Source of the DNA: Pseudomonas chlororaphis subsp. chlororaphis
GTDB lineage: Bacteria; Pseudomonadota; Gammaproteobacteria; Pseudomonadales; Pseudomonadaceae
Length of the DNA: 64,000 nt
Reading direction: 5' to 3'
Assembly (NCBI RefSeq): GCF_003945765.1
Contig: NZ_CP027712.1
Span: 5,828,001-5,892,000, forward strand
The notes under the pieces: model-generated
The model's input: the letters and a program-made list of their open reading frames with translations, nothing else
Database searches by the model: none
What the model was told of the DNA's origin: nothing
In this document: positions 1-11,739 of the stretch, one piece after another
How the letters are laid out: each line of letters opens with the position of its first letter
Numbering within the stretch: position 1 is the first letter of the stretch
Made by a program: the position numbers and the translations under genes

Positions 1-402
1 CAGTGGCTGTACGCCAACTGCCTGTCGCAAAGCCAGGCGCTGATGCTTGGCAAGACGCGCGCCGAGGCCGAGGCCGAGCTGCGTGAAAAAGGCCTGAGCG
101 AGGCCGAAGTCCAGAAGCTGGCACCGCACAAGGTGATCCCCGGCAACCGCCCGAGCAACACCCTGGTGGTCGAGCGCATCAGCCCACGCCGCCTGGGCGC
201 ACTGGTGGCGATGTACGAACACAAGGTCTTCGTGCAGAGCGTGATCTGGGGCATCAACGCCTTCGACCAATGGGGCGTGGAGCTGGGCAAGGAGCTGGGC
301 AAGGGCGTCTACAACCGTCTGGTCGGCAGCGAAGAAACCCCGGCCGAGGATGCTTCGACCCAGGGCCTGATCAACTACTTCCGCGGTCGCCACCGCGGCT
401 GA
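1..402 (+). CDS. pgi: Glucose-6-phosphate isomerase, C-terminal part
   Basis: The reading frame is open from base 1, so the gene begins upstream of the window and only its last 133 residues are seen. Pgi interconverts glucose-6-phosphate and fructose-6-phosphate in the cytoplasm. The segment holds the conserved C-terminal block [20 protein letters not shown] followed by the Pgi signature region with [22 protein letters not shown] (in part), where the catalytic lysine of the family lies. The C-terminus ends in a short basic tail. A long imperfect hairpin follows the stop and probably ends the transcript before acs. Identity is clear; the N-terminal domain cannot be judged. Confidence 0.95.
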   Translation, partial: QWLYANCLSQSQALMLGKTRAEAEAELREKGLSEAEVQKLAPHKVIPGNRPSNTLVVERISPRRLGALVAMYEHKVFVQSVIWGINAFDQWGVELGKELGKGVYNRLVGSEETPAEDASTQGLINYFRGRHRG

Positions 403-420
403 TAGCCCGCTGAAATCCCC

Positions 421-484
421 CTTCGCGAACCGGCCCGCTGCTGTGCAAACCCCTTCCATTGCATAGCAGCGGGCCGATTCGCGA
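421..484. terminator. Long imperfect hairpin between pgi and acs
   Basis: Left arm 421-448 and right arm 459-484 pair almost completely around a 10-base loop. The core CGGCCCGCTGCT / AGCAGCGGGCCG is perfect, with single mismatches on either side. No T-run follows, so it resembles a REP-like or processing hairpin as much as an intrinsic terminator. Confidence 0.6.
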
Positions 485-574
485 TCGGTCGCCCAAGACC
501 GCCCTCCCCTTGAACCCCTTCCGATCAAGGCGCATCTTTATTACTTGTCGCTAAAACAAGAATAAGGAACCGTC

Positions 575-2512
<1,938 letters not shown>

Positions 2513-2551
2513 GCGGGGCCTCGGGCCTCAACCAAGGAACAGCCAAGCGGT

Positions 2552-3418
2552 ATGGAATTCATTCGCAGTCGTATCGAAACCCAGGTGATGAGCCTGGGTG
2601 GCCTGTCGCTGGGTCAGCTCGACCTGGACAACCCCAAGGGCGACCCGGGCCTGTTCGGCCCGGACGCCATCTGCTGGCAGGTGCATGGCGATTTCAGCAG
2701 CATGCTGATCGGTGGCATCAGCGCCTTGCTGATGCAGGCCCTGCACCCACTGGCCCTGGCCGGGGTCTGGGATCACTCGAACTTCCGGGAAGACATGATC
2801 GGGCGCCTGCGGCGCACCGCACAGTTCATTTCCGGCACCACCTTCGGCTCGCGCCAGGATGCCGAATGGCTGATCGACAAGGTGCGCACCATTCACCTGC
2901 AGATCGTCGGCCATGCACCAGACGGCCGGCCGTACGCCGCCAGCGATCCGCAACTGCTGACCTGGGTGCATGTGGCCGAGGTCAGCAGCTTTCTGGCGGC
3001 GCACCTGCGTTATCGCAACCCGCACCTGTCGCCTGCCAACCAGGACCGTTACTACGGGGAAGTCGCGCTGATCGCCGAGCGCCTTGGCGCCACTGATGTG
3101 CCGCGCTCGCGCCGGGCCGTGGCGGATTACCTGGCGCGGATGCGCCCACAGCTGCTCTGCGATGAACGCAGCCGCGAAGTGCTGCGCTTGCTGCTGGCGG
3201 CACCTGCCCCAAGCCGCCTGGCCAAGCCATTTGGCTCGTTGATGATGCAGGCCGGCATCGACCTGTTGCCCGACTGGGCCAGCGACATGCTCGGCGTCAA
3301 CCAGGGGCTGCTGCAACGCCAGCTGATCCGCGCCAGCGTCAACCGCAGTGCGCCGATGCTGCGCTGGGCGGTACGCAACGGCTCGATACATCGCGCACGC
3401 CGGCGCATGGGCCTGTAA
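2552..3418 (+). CDS. MpaB / DUF2236 family oxygenase
   Basis: A 288-residue soluble protein of the DUF2236 family, which includes fungal MpaB and bacterial latex-clearing haem oxygenases. Family-type elements are the early [14 protein letters not shown] segment, the conserved [13 protein letters not shown] stretch near residue 64 and the central [13 protein letters not shown] segment near residue 135. Their histidines are candidate haem ligands in characterised members. No signal peptide or membrane segment is evident, so it should be cytoplasmic. It starts 39 bases after acs and is followed by a thiolase, but neither neighbour reveals its substrate. The family assignment is fairly safe; the reaction is unknown. 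Confidence 0.75.
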   Translation: MEFIRSRIETQVMSLGGLSLGQLDLDNPKGDPGLFGPDAICWQVHGDFSSMLIGGISALLMQALHPLALAGVWDHSNFREDMIGRLRRTAQFISGTTFGSRQDAEWLIDKVRTIHLQIVGHAPDGRPYAASDPQLLTWVHVAEVSSFLAAHLRYRNPHLSPANQDRYYGEVALIAERLGATDVPRSRRAVADYLARMRPQLLCDERSREVLRLLLAAPAPSRLAKPFGSLMMQAGIDLLPDWASDMLGVNQGLLQRQLIRASVNRSAPMLRWAVRNGSIHRARRRMGL

Positions 3419-3569
3419 TACCCGACCGGGCGAACAGAACGCGACCCACCGGTTCGCGATTGGCGACGTCGCGACCTTCTATGCAACCATGAATTTCCAA
3501 GTTCTCGCGCACCGGTCACCTGCCAATGGCCGCCGACCGATGCCGCCAATAACGATGAGGATTCGCGCC

Positions 3570-4748
<1,179 letters not shown>

Positions 4749-4760
4749 CCTCTTCGCCTT

Positions 4761-4791
4761 CTGTAGGAGCGTCGATCGAGCGCTCCTACAG
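4761..4791. repeat. REP-like palindrome
   Basis: CTGTAGGAGCG at 4761-4771 is mirrored by CGCTCCTACAG at 4781-4791. This GTAGGAGC...GCTCCTAC unit is the typical core of intergenic REP sequences in fluorescent pseudomonads. Lying 13 bases after the thiolase stop, it may also act as a 3' end hairpin. Confidence 0.7.
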
Positions 4792-4844
4792 GGGTCGGGC
4801 GAAGCTGATAAACTGCCCCGCCCAATCATCCGCAAGGCGCTCGC

Positions 4845-5861
4845 ATGTCTTCCTTGAATCAGGCGCTGCGCGCCGCCCTCGATCATCGCCAGGACCTGCT
4901 CGTCGAGCTGCATCAGCAAGGCACCGACTGCTATCGGCTGTTCCATGGCAGCCAGGAAGGCGCCGGGGGCCTGACCATCGATCGTTACGGCCCGCAGCTG
5001 CTGGTGCAAAGCTTTCACCAGACGCTGGAACGCGATGCCTTGCTGCAATTGCACGAGACCGTCCAGCAGCAACTGGGCCTGGACACCCTGCTGGTCTACA
5101 ACGACCGCTCCCGGGGCAACTCACGCATCGACCGCGAGGACTCGGTTTACCGCGCCGAAGAAGAGGCGCTCAAAGACCTGGTCGGCCACGAATGGGGCTT
5201 GAACTACCGGGTACGCGGTCGCCATGCCGGCCAGGACCCGCTGCTGTTTCTCGACCTGCGCAACGCCCGTGGCTGGGTCAAGGCCCACAGCGCCGGCAAG
5301 AGCGTGCTGAACCTGTTCGCCTATACCTGTGGCGTCGGCCTGAGTGCCGCGGCAGGCGGTGCCCGCGAGGTGTGCAACCTGGACTTCGCCGAGGGCAACC
5401 TGGCGGTCGGCCGCGAGAACGGCCAGCTCAATCCGCAATTGCCGGCCATGCAGTTCGTGCAATCGGATTACTTCCCGGCGATCCGGCAACTGGCCGGCCT
5501 GCCCATCAGCCAGCGCCGTGGACAAAAGCTGCCCAGCTACCCACGCCTGGAACAACGCCAGTACGACCTGGTGCTGCTCGACCCGCCGGCCTGGGCCAAG
5601 AGTGCATTCGGCACCGTCGACCTGCTGCGCGACTATCAGAGTCTGCTCAAGCCTGCCCTGCTGGCCACCGCTGACAATGGCGTGCTGATCTGCTGCAACA
5701 ACCTGGCGAAAGTCACGCTGGACGACTGGCGCGAACAGGTGCTGCGCTGTGCCGAAAAAGCCGGTCGCCCGGTACGCGAATGGCAGGTGCTGACACCCGC
5801 TCGCGACTTCCCATCCATGGACCAGCAACCGCCGCTCAAGACCCTGATCCTGCATCTGTGA
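4845..5861 (+). CDS. Class I SAM-dependent methyltransferase, RlmI/RlmK-like
   Basis: A 338-residue protein of the PF10672 type (C-terminal half of RlmI/RlmK 23S rRNA cytosine methyltransferases). The SAM-binding motif I is VLNLFAYTCGVGLSAA near residue 150, and the catalytic-type motif DLVLLDPPAWAKSAFG is near residue 241. The N-terminal region (GSQEGAGGLTIDRYG) resembles the PUA-EEHEE linker of RlmI, but no full PUA domain is seen. It probably methylates RNA, though the target base cannot be read from sequence. It is monocistronic in appearance: a REP-like palindrome lies before it and a stem-loop after it. Confidence 0.8.
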   Translation: MSSLNQALRAALDHRQDLLVELHQQGTDCYRLFHGSQEGAGGLTIDRYGPQLLVQSFHQTLERDALLQLHETVQQQLGLDTLLVYNDRSRGNSRIDREDSVYRAEEEALKDLVGHEWGLNYRVRGRHAGQDPLLFLDLRNARGWVKAHSAGKSVLNLFAYTCGVGLSAAAGGAREVCNLDFAEGNLAVGRENGQLNPQLPAMQFVQSDYFPAIRQLAGLPISQRRGQKLPSYPRLEQRQYDLVLLDPPAWAKSAFGTVDLLRDYQSLLKPALLATADNGVLICCNNLAKVTLDDWREQVLRCAEKAGRPVREWQVLTPARDFPSMDQQPPLKTLILHL

Positions 5862-5879
5862 TCTGTTGCGAGGAATCTG

Positions 5880-5912
5880 AACAATCCTGTTTGCGACCGT
5901 CATGGGATTGTT
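5880..5912. other. Stem-loop between methyltransferase and DUF748 gene
   Basis: AACAATCC at 5880-5887 is exactly complementary to GGATTGTT at 5905-5912, with a 17-base loop. It begins 19 bases after the methyltransferase stop and could be a weak terminator or an operator for the next gene. Confidence 0.35.
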
Positions 5913-5962
5913 TCGGAACCGGAAACGCATGCCATACTCCAACGCACTTCCGATTCAGATAG

Positions 5963-8893
5963 ATGAAGCCTCGCATGTCCAAAGGATTGATCCGCGCTAT
6001 CGGCGCCTTGTTGACCGCTCTCGCCCTGTACAGCCTGTTGGGCTTTCTGATTTTGCCGGGCATCGCCTTGCGAGTGGTCAATCAACAGTTGGCCAACTAC
6101 GCGACGGTACCGGCAAAGATCCAGCGCATCGAACTCAACCCGTTCAGTCTCGAACTGACGCTCTGGGGCCTGAATATCGGTGAGCCGGGCAAGGAGCAGG
6201 TGGCCTTCGAACGTCTCTACGCCAACCTGCAACTGGACAGCCTCTGGACCCGCGCGCTGCACCTGGCCGATATCGAGCTGGACAAACCCAAGAGCGAGAT
6301 CCTGTTCGCCAAGGACGGCAAGCTCAACCTGCTGGGCCTGTTCAACCTGCCCGCCAGCGAACCGACTCCGGACGACCCCGAAGCCAAGCCGTTCCCGCTG
6401 CGTATCGGGCGCATCAAGCTGGCGGGCGGTTATGTGCACTTCCAGGACGCGCGGCCCAGCGAGCCCATCGATTTCCTCTACGACAAACTCGATCTCGAGC
6501 TGAAGAACCTCAGCACCCTGCCCGATGACAGTGCCGACATGACCCTGGTCGCCGCGGGCCCCGCGGGCGGTCAGATCGATTGGAGCGGCAATTTCAGCCT
6601 GACTCCGATCGCCTCCGAAGGCACCCTGAAAGTCACCGACGGCCAGATGAAAGCCTGGTGGCCCTATGTCCGCGACGCACTGCCCCTGGTCCTCGAAGAC
6701 GGCGTGCTGAACCTCAACACCCGCTACAAGCTGAACCTGTCCAAGGAAACCGAACTGCTGCTCAGCGATGCCTCGATCAGCGTCGCGCCTTTTGCCATCA
6801 AGGCCCCGGACGGTCGGCCACTGGCCCGCCTGGAGCGCCTGGACGTCAGTGAGACCACGGTCGACCTGGCCAAGCAGCAAGTGGTGGTCGGCAAGATCCG
6901 CAGCCAGAAACTGGAAACCTGGGCCGCCCTGGAGGCCGATGGCCAACTGGACTGGCAGAAACTGTTCGCCAGCCAGCCGGCCAAACCGGCTGCCAAGCCC
7001 GCTCCGGCCGCCGCCGATACTCCGCCGGCTCCCGCTCCGGCGCCGAGCAAACCCTGGCAGGTGCTGCTCAAGGACGTGCAACTGCGCAATTACCAGGTGC
7101 ACCTGGCGGACCGTCAGGCCAAGCCGGCCGTGGCCCTGGAGGTCGGCCCGCTGAACGTCGACGTGCAGAACTTCGACAGCCTCAACCAGTCGCCTTTCAA
7201 CCTCAAGCTCGACACCGGAGTGGGCAAACAGGGCAAGATCCTCGCCAACGGCGTGGTCAACCTGCAACCGGTGACCGCCAAGCTGGCGGTGCAGACCAAG
7301 GACATCGACCTGCGGGTCGCCCAGTCCTACATCAGCCCGTTCATTCGCCTGGAGCTGCGCAGCGGCATGCTCGGCAGCGACCTGGCAGTGGACCTGAAAA
7401 ACATCGATCCCCTGACATTCAGCGTGACTGGCCGCGCCCAGGTCGACCAGTTGCACACCCTGGACACCCTGAAAACCCGCGATTTCGTGAAATGGCAGCA
7501 ACTGGTGCTCGAAGGCCTTAACTATCAGCACGGCGACAGCCTGACGATCAACAAGGTCAACCTGATGCAGCCCTATGCGCGCTTCATGATCAACGATGAC
7601 CGCACCACCAACATCGATGACCTGCTGATCCCGCAACCGGCCGACAGCGCGCCGAAAGGCGCAGCCAAGCCGGCCGCCAAGGAAAAACCCCTCGGCATCC
7701 ATATCGGCCAGATCGCCATCAACGACGGTTCGGCCAACTTCGCCGACTTCAGCCTGACCCCCAACTTCGCCACGGCCGTCCAGCAACTCAATGGCCAGAT
7801 CGGCACCATCGACAGCCGCCAGGCAAAACCGGCCAGCGTCGATATCAAGGGCAAGGTCGATCGTTATGCGCCGGTCACCATCAAGGGCAGCGTGAACCCC
7901 TTCGATCCAATGGCCGCACTGGACATCGCCACCAGCTTCAAACGCGTCGAACTGACCAACCTGACCCCCTACTCCGGCAAGTTCGCCGGCTACCGCATCC
8001 GCAAGGGCCGGCTCAACCTCGACCTGCACTACGTCATCACCAACGGCCAGCTCAAGGCCGAAAACAAAGTGGTGGTCGAACAACTGGAGCTGGGGGAAAA
8101 AGTCGACAGCCCGGATGCCGTGAGCCTGCCACTGAAACTGGCGGTCGCCTTGCTCAAGGATGTCGACGGCAAGATCTCCATCGAACTGCCGGTGACCGGC
8201 GATCTGAACAATCCGCAGTTCAGCGTCATGCCGATTGTCTGGCAGACCCTGCGCAACCTGATCGTCAAGGCTGCCGCGGCACCGTTCAAACTGATTGGCG
8301 GGCTGGTCGCGGGTGGCGGTTCGGAAGACTTGGGCAGTGTCTCGTTCGCCCCGGGCTCGAGTGACTTGAGCCCGGAATCGGAAGCAACGCTGGTCAAGCT
8401 GTCCAATGCGCTCAAGGAACGTCCGGCCCTGCGCCTGGAGATCGAAGGCACCGCCGCGCAGAGCAGCGATGGCCCGCTGATCGCCGAGCAACGCCTGGAG
8501 CGGGAATACCAGTACAACTACTACAAGATGCTCCAGCGTCGCGGCGACAAGGTGCCGGCCCAGGCGTCGCTGCTGGAAGTACCGGAGAAAGAGAAAGCCC
8601 CGCTGCTGGAGGGCATCTATCGCACACGCCTCAAGACCCAGCCACCGGCCGAATGGAAGGACCTGGGCAAGGAAGAGCGCACCGCGAAAATGCGTGAAGG
8701 CGTGATCAAGTTCTGGAGTGGTAGCGATGTGCTGTTGCGCCAGTTGGGCCAGGAACGGGCCAGCAGCATCAAGGACTTCCTGGTGGACAAGGGCCAGCTG
8801 GCGGACGACCGGGTCTACTTCATCGATGCCAACCTTGGCCAGGCCGAAAGCGATGGTCGGGTCATTACCCCCATGCACCTGGACGCCGAATAA
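5963..8893 (+). CDS. DUF748 AsmA-like envelope protein with OmpA-like end
   Basis: A 976-residue protein with one N-terminal membrane segment (about residues 8-32, AIGALLTALALYSLLGFLIL) and a long periplasmic part. The body resembles the DUF748/AsmA group of elongated beta-rich proteins, some of which are linked to lipid transport between the membranes. A Pro/Ala linker at about residues 337-362 separates two repeats. After residue 790 the segment with SFAPGSSDLSPESEATL resembles the start of an OmpA/MotB-type peptidoglycan-binding domain. Start ATG 5963 leads directly into the membrane segment. A strong terminator follows. A lipid-transport role is inference from the family only. Confidence 0.75.
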   Translation: MKPRMSKGLIRAIGALLTALALYSLLGFLILPGIALRVVNQQLANYATVPAKIQRIELNPFSLELTLWGLNIGEPGKEQVAFERLYANLQLDSLWTRALHLADIELDKPKSEILFAKDGKLNLLGLFNLPASEPTPDDPEAKPFPLRIGRIKLAGGYVHFQDARPSEPIDFLYDKLDLELKNLSTLPDDSADMTLVAAGPAGGQIDWSGNFSLTPIASEGTLKVTDGQMKAWWPYVRDALPLVLEDGVLNLNTRYKLNLSKETELLLSDASISVAPFAIKAPDGRPLARLERLDVSETTVDLAKQQVVVGKIRSQKLETWAALEADGQLDWQKLFASQPAKPAAKPAPAAADTPPAPAPAPSKPWQVLLKDVQLRNYQVHLADRQAKPAVALEVGPLNVDVQNFDSLNQSPFNLKLDTGVGKQGKILANGVVNLQPVTAKLAVQTKDIDLRVAQSYISPFIRLELRSGMLGSDLAVDLKNIDPLTFSVTGRAQVDQLHTLDTLKTRDFVKWQQLVLEGLNYQHGDSLTINKVNLMQPYARFMINDDRTTNIDDLLIPQPADSAPKGAAKPAAKEKPLGIHIGQIAINDGSANFADFSLTPNFATAVQQLNGQIGTIDSRQAKPASVDIKGKVDRYAPVTIKGSVNPFDPMAALDIATSFKRVELTNLTPYSGKFAGYRIRKGRLNLDLHYVITNGQLKAENKVVVEQLELGEKVDSPDAVSLPLKLAVALLKDVDGKISIELPVTGDLNNPQFSVMPIVWQTLRNLIVKAAAAPFKLIGGLVAGGGSEDLGSVSFAPGSSDLSPESEATLVKLSNALKERPALRLEIEGTAAQSSDGPLIAEQRLEREYQYNYYKMLQRRGDKVPAQASLLEVPEKEKAPLLEGIYRTRLKTQPPAEWKDLGKEERTAKMREGVIKFWSGSDVLLRQLGQERASSIKDFLVDKGQLADDRVYFIDANLGQAESDGRVITPMHLDAE

Positions 8894-8947
8894 CCACCCT
8901 CCCCGCCGCCCCGGAAACGGGTCGGCCCGGCGGTTTCCCCCCGCCAT

Positions 8948-8992
8948 AAACAGAACAGGCCCCGACACACTGTGCCGGGGCCTGTTCTGTTT
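8948..8992. terminator. Strong hairpin terminator after DUF748 gene
   Basis: A perfect 17-base stem (8948-8964 with 8976-8992, AAACAGAACAGGCCCCG and its complement) encloses an 11-base loop. A-rich and T-rich ends on both sides let it work for both the DUF748 gene and the minus-strand BON gene. Confidence 0.85.
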
Positions 8993-9096
8993 ACCAAAGG
9001 AGCCACTTCCCTGTGGCCATTCGCATGAACCTTCAAGGAAGCGGTAGATGAATCCTCTACCGCATCTTCTCCCTGTCCAGGAAAGAAGCTTGAGGC

Positions 9097-9453
9097 TTAG
9101 TCGGTTTTCAAACCGTCAGCCGATACTGCCTTCACGCCTTTGATGTTCTTGGCGATGTTGACTGCGGTTTCTTTCTGCGCCGCGGTCAGAGCAGTGGTGG
9201 AGGACAGGGAAACCACACCCTTGTTGGTTTCGACCTTGATGTCGGTACCAGGAATGCCTTTTTCAGTTACGAGATCCGCTTTGACTTTGGTGGTGATCCA
9301 GGTGTCGGAAGTGGCTTCCTTGGCCTTGGTCACTTCACCCGCCGCGAGCACCATTGGCGCCTGAGTAGCTTGAGTGGTCTGGGCAAATGCGACGTTAGCC
9401 ATGGTCAGGGTCAGAGCGGTAGCAGTTGCAGCAGCGATAGCGAACTTCTTCAT
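9097..9453 (-). CDS. Periplasmic BON-domain protein (OsmY-like)
   Basis: A 118-residue protein with a Sec signal peptide (about residues 1-24, cleavage after NVAFA) and a single BON domain at about residues 50-116. The domain holds the family pattern DTWITTKVKADL...IKVETNKGVVSLSS. BON domains bind phospholipid surfaces, and OsmY-type proteins support envelope integrity under osmotic stress. A strong ribosome site (AGGAG six bases before the ATG) fits a well expressed protein. OsmY has two BON domains; this has one. The function is inferred from the family only. Confidence 0.85.
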   Translation of the reverse strand: MKKFAIAAATATALTLTMANVAFAQTTQATQAPMVLAAGEVTKAKEATSDTWITTKVKADLVTEKGIPGTDIKVETNKGVVSLSSTTALTAAQKETAVNIAKNIKGVKAVSADGLKTD

Positions 9454-9602
9454 ACGAGTAACTCCTGTTCTTCTGGAAAACCTGCTCCAAGTCCTGGCAG
9501 CAGGGTTACTTAAGTAGATTGCAGGCGTTATGCCAAGTTCAGAAAAACAATAAAACCCTTAAATATCAATTAATTAAAAAATAATCCAAACACTCGCTGT
9601 CA

Positions 9603-9644
9603 TGCAAAATGCATGACCGGCGAATAATCTGCATGCAAGTTGCA
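9603..9644. repeat. Imperfect inverted repeat upstream of BON gene
   Basis: Two 13-base arms (TGCAAAATGCATG at 9603-9615 and CATGCAAGTTGCA at 9632-9644) match as an inverted repeat at 11 of 13 positions. The repeat lies in an AT-rich spacer about 150 bases upstream of the BON gene and 95 bases past the pilA stop. It could be an operator; no factor is recognised. Confidence 0.35.
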
Positions 9645-9739
9645 CTTCCCAGACGAGCTAACTTCCTGAATTCTCGATACTTTCCCCAAAGGCGCGCTGG
9701 CGCGTGGCGTTTCACGCGCCGAGCAAGCGAGAACCGGGC

Positions 9740-10156
9740 TCAGCTGCCGCTGGCGGTGCAGCCTTTGGGGGAGTAGTCCGCGGGGACGGTGGTGGTGCAG
9801 ACCCAGCCATCGGCCGTGGTGCGGGTCAGGGTGACGGTCTTGTTCAGCACCGGTGCCGGTGCATTGAGGATGGTGCAGCCGATTGTTCCCGCTCCGGTCG
9901 AGGCGGAACCCGCAGCGGTCATGGTGCAGTTCGACGTTGCCGCCTTGCCCCCCACCAGCTCCAAGGTCGGATCGCTGCCCTGGTTCAGCACGTCCTCGAA
10001 GTTGACCTTCAGCGCCGAGGCTTCAGCCAACGCCGCGGTAACCTTGGCCCGCGCCTGGTATTTGGAATACAGCGGCATGGCAAAGGTGGCCAGGATGCCG
10101 ATGATCGCCACGACGACCAACAGCTCGATCAAGGTAAAACCTTTCTGATACTTCAT
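9740..10156 (-). CDS. pilA: Type IV major pilin
   Basis: A 138-residue prepilin. The short leader MKYQKG ends in glycine and is followed by FTLIELLVVVAIIGILATFA, the classic type IVa class III signal with Glu+5 and the hydrophobic spine helix. The C-terminal globular part has four cysteines; the last two (in GWVCTTT and SPKGCTAS) can form the D-region loop. PilD (encoded at 11740-12612) would cleave and methylate it. It stands opposite pilC with a sigma-54-type promoter upstream. A GGAG ribosome site precedes the ATG. No pilB is adjacent, so whether it is assembled into long pili is uncertain. Confidence 0.9.
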   Translation of the reverse strand: MKYQKGFTLIELLVVVAIIGILATFAMPLYSKYQARAKVTAALAEASALKVNFEDVLNQGSDPTLELVGGKAATSNCTMTAAGSASTGAGTIGCTILNAPAPVLNKTVTLTRTTADGWVCTTTVPADYSPKGCTASGS

Positions 10157-10211
10157 CTATCTGCTCCAAGCAGGGGATATCCAGGGGTCTGGGCACTCAC
10201 CACACAGCCAT

Positions 10212-10227
10212 AGCACAGCCTGTGCCA
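10212..10227 (-). promoter_or_regulatory. Sigma-54 (RpoN) promoter of pilA
   Basis: Read on the minus strand the site is TGGCACAGGCTGTGCT. The invariant GG (-24) and GC (-12) are separated by exactly 10 bases, and the TGGCAC half matches the RpoN consensus. It predicts a start near 10201 and a leader of about 45 bases. P. aeruginosa pilA is RpoN- and PilR-dependent. Confidence 0.7.
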
Positions 10228-10299
10228 GCGCCTGCGCCCCGGCTGAACGGGGCTTTAGCGGCGCGGAGCTGCGGCAGTGAGCGCCAGAAGTCGCACTAT

Positions 10300-10316
10300 C
10301 TGACACTTTTTGTCAG
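10300..10316 (-). promoter_or_regulatory. Dyad resembling a PilR-binding site
   Basis: CTGACA-N5-TGTCAG lies about 100-115 bases upstream of the predicted pilA start. It contains the TGTC core reported for PilR sites at about -80 to -120 of P. aeruginosa pilA. Assignment rests on position and core sequence. Confidence 0.45.
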
Positions 10317-10519
10317 CCAAGTGCCCTGGGCCGGTCGTCGTGACGGGCTACGCTGTCATTCGATCATCGATTGCATTCACTGCCCGCCCCATCCAAGGAA
10401 CGTATCGGGCCATTCAAACTCTATGAGCCGGACGCCGCGCCCCGCGCAGCGGTCCACTCGCTAACGCACAGGGCACTGCCGGCCCTGAGGACATCCATCA
10501 CAACCCGGGACTCGACACC

Positions 10520-11737
10520 ATGGCGGTCAAAGCAGCAAAAGTCAGTGTTTACCTGTGGGAAGGCACCGACAGGCAAGGCAGCAAACTGCGCGGCGAATTG
10601 AGCGGCCATACCCCCTCGCTGATCAGGGCCCAGTTGCGCAAGCAAGGCATCAACCCGGCCAGGGTCAGGAAGAAGTCCAACTCGCTGTTGCAGCGCACGC
10701 CCCCGATCAAGGCCCGCGACATCAGCCTGTTCACCCGGCAACTGGCGACCCTGATCAAGGCCGGCGTACCACTGCTGCAATCGTTCGACATCATTGCCGA
10801 GGGCTTCGATAACCCGAACATGCGCAAACTGATGGGCGAGCTGAAACAGGACATCGCCGCCGGCAGCAGCTTCACCAGCGCGCTGCGCAAGAGGCCGCGG
10901 TACTTCGACGAGCTGTACTGCAGCCTGGTGGATGCCGGCGAACAGGCCGGGGCCCTGGAAACCCTACTGGAGCGGGTGGCGACCTACAAGGAAAAAAGCG
11001 AAAACCTCAAGACACGGATCCGCAAGGCCATGACTTATCCCCTGGCGGTGATCTGCGTGGCGCTGGTGGTGACGGGGATCCTGCTGGTCAAGGTGGTGCC
11101 GCAATTCCAGTCGATGTTCCAGGGCTTCGGCGCGCAATTGCCGGTGTTCACGCAACTGGTCATCGCCCTCTCGGAACTCGTGCAGCACTGGTGGTGGCTG
11201 CTGGTGGGCGCGCTGTTGCTCAGTGTGTTCGGCCTGCGCCATGCCCGCCGGCGCTCACCACGCTTTCGCCACTGGCTGGACGTGGGCCTGCTGAAACTGC
11301 CGTTGGTAGCGCCACTGATGTACAAGTCCGCGGTGGCCCGCTACGCCCGCACCTTGTCCACCACTTTCGCCGCCGGAGTGCCGCTGGTGGAGGCCTTGGG
11401 CTCGGTGGCCGGGGCCACCGGCAACCAGGTGTTCAAGCAAGCGGTGAACCGCATCAGGCAGGACGTGGCGACCGGCATGCAGTTGCATTTTTCCATGCGC
11501 GCATCCGGCATCTTTCCCGGCATGGCCATCCAGATGACCGCCATCGGCGAAGAGTCCGGGGCCCTGGACGGCATGCTGGAAAAGGTCGCGATCCATTATG
11601 AGGAAGAGGTCGATACCCTGGTCGACACCCTGAGCAGTCTCATGGAACCCGTGATCATGGTAGTTTTGGGCACCCTCGTCGGCGGCCTGGTGGTCGCCAT
11701 GTACTTACCCATCTTCCAACTCGGCACAGCGATCTGA
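10520..11737 (+). CDS. pilC: Type IV pilus inner-membrane platform protein PilC
   Basis: A 405-residue GspF/PilC-family platform protein. Two cytoplasmic four-helix GspF domains (about residues 70-195 and 275-395) each precede hydrophobic segments near 170-195, 215-240 and 375-400. Signature stretches such as FTRQLATLIKAGVPLLQSFDII and RYARTLSTTFAAGVPL are present. PilC couples the assembly and retraction ATPases to pilus growth in the inner membrane. It abuts pilD. The ribosome site before 10520 is weak, but the N-terminus (MAVKAAKVSVYLWEGTD) matches PilC homologues as I remember them. Its normal partner gene pilB is missing upstream. Confidence 0.93.
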   Translation: MAVKAAKVSVYLWEGTDRQGSKLRGELSGHTPSLIRAQLRKQGINPARVRKKSNSLLQRTPPIKARDISLFTRQLATLIKAGVPLLQSFDIIAEGFDNPNMRKLMGELKQDIAAGSSFTSALRKRPRYFDELYCSLVDAGEQAGALETLLERVATYKEKSENLKTRIRKAMTYPLAVICVALVVTGILLVKVVPQFQSMFQGFGAQLPVFTQLVIALSELVQHWWWLLVGALLLSVFGLRHARRRSPRFRHWLDVGLLKLPLVAPLMYKSAVARYARTLSTTFAAGVPLVEALGSVAGATGNQVFKQAVNRIRQDVATGMQLHFSMRASGIFPGMAIQMTAIGEESGALDGMLEKVAIHYEEEVDTLVDTLSSLMEPVIMVVLGTLVGGLVVAMYLPIFQLGTAI

Positions 11738-11739
11738 AC

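Larger units (their letters stand above)
10157..10519. other. Divergent pilA-pilC spacer, no pilB
   Basis: This 363-base spacer holds the pilA promoter elements and a short dyad, and no credible coding frame. In P. aeruginosa a full pilB (over 1.6 kb) lies here. I see no remnant of its Walker motifs in any frame, so a clean absence is favoured over a decaying pseudogene. Confidence 0.7.

Noticed and set aside
3348..3569. N-terminal extension of the thiolase
   Set aside because: The frame is open upstream, but the extension overlaps the end of the DUF2236 gene and is not part of the thiolase fold; [12 protein letters not shown] is the normal start.
5900..8968. A 1022-codon open frame on the minus strand
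   Set aside because: It lies antisense to the DUF748 gene. Its product is a low-complexity sequence rich in Gln, Val and Asp typical of a high-G+C shadow frame, and it runs through the terminator hairpin.
9699..9720. Terminator of pilA (GGCGCGTG-N6-CACGCGCC)
   Set aside because: The stem is real, but no T-run follows on the minus strand, so I do not list it as a terminator.
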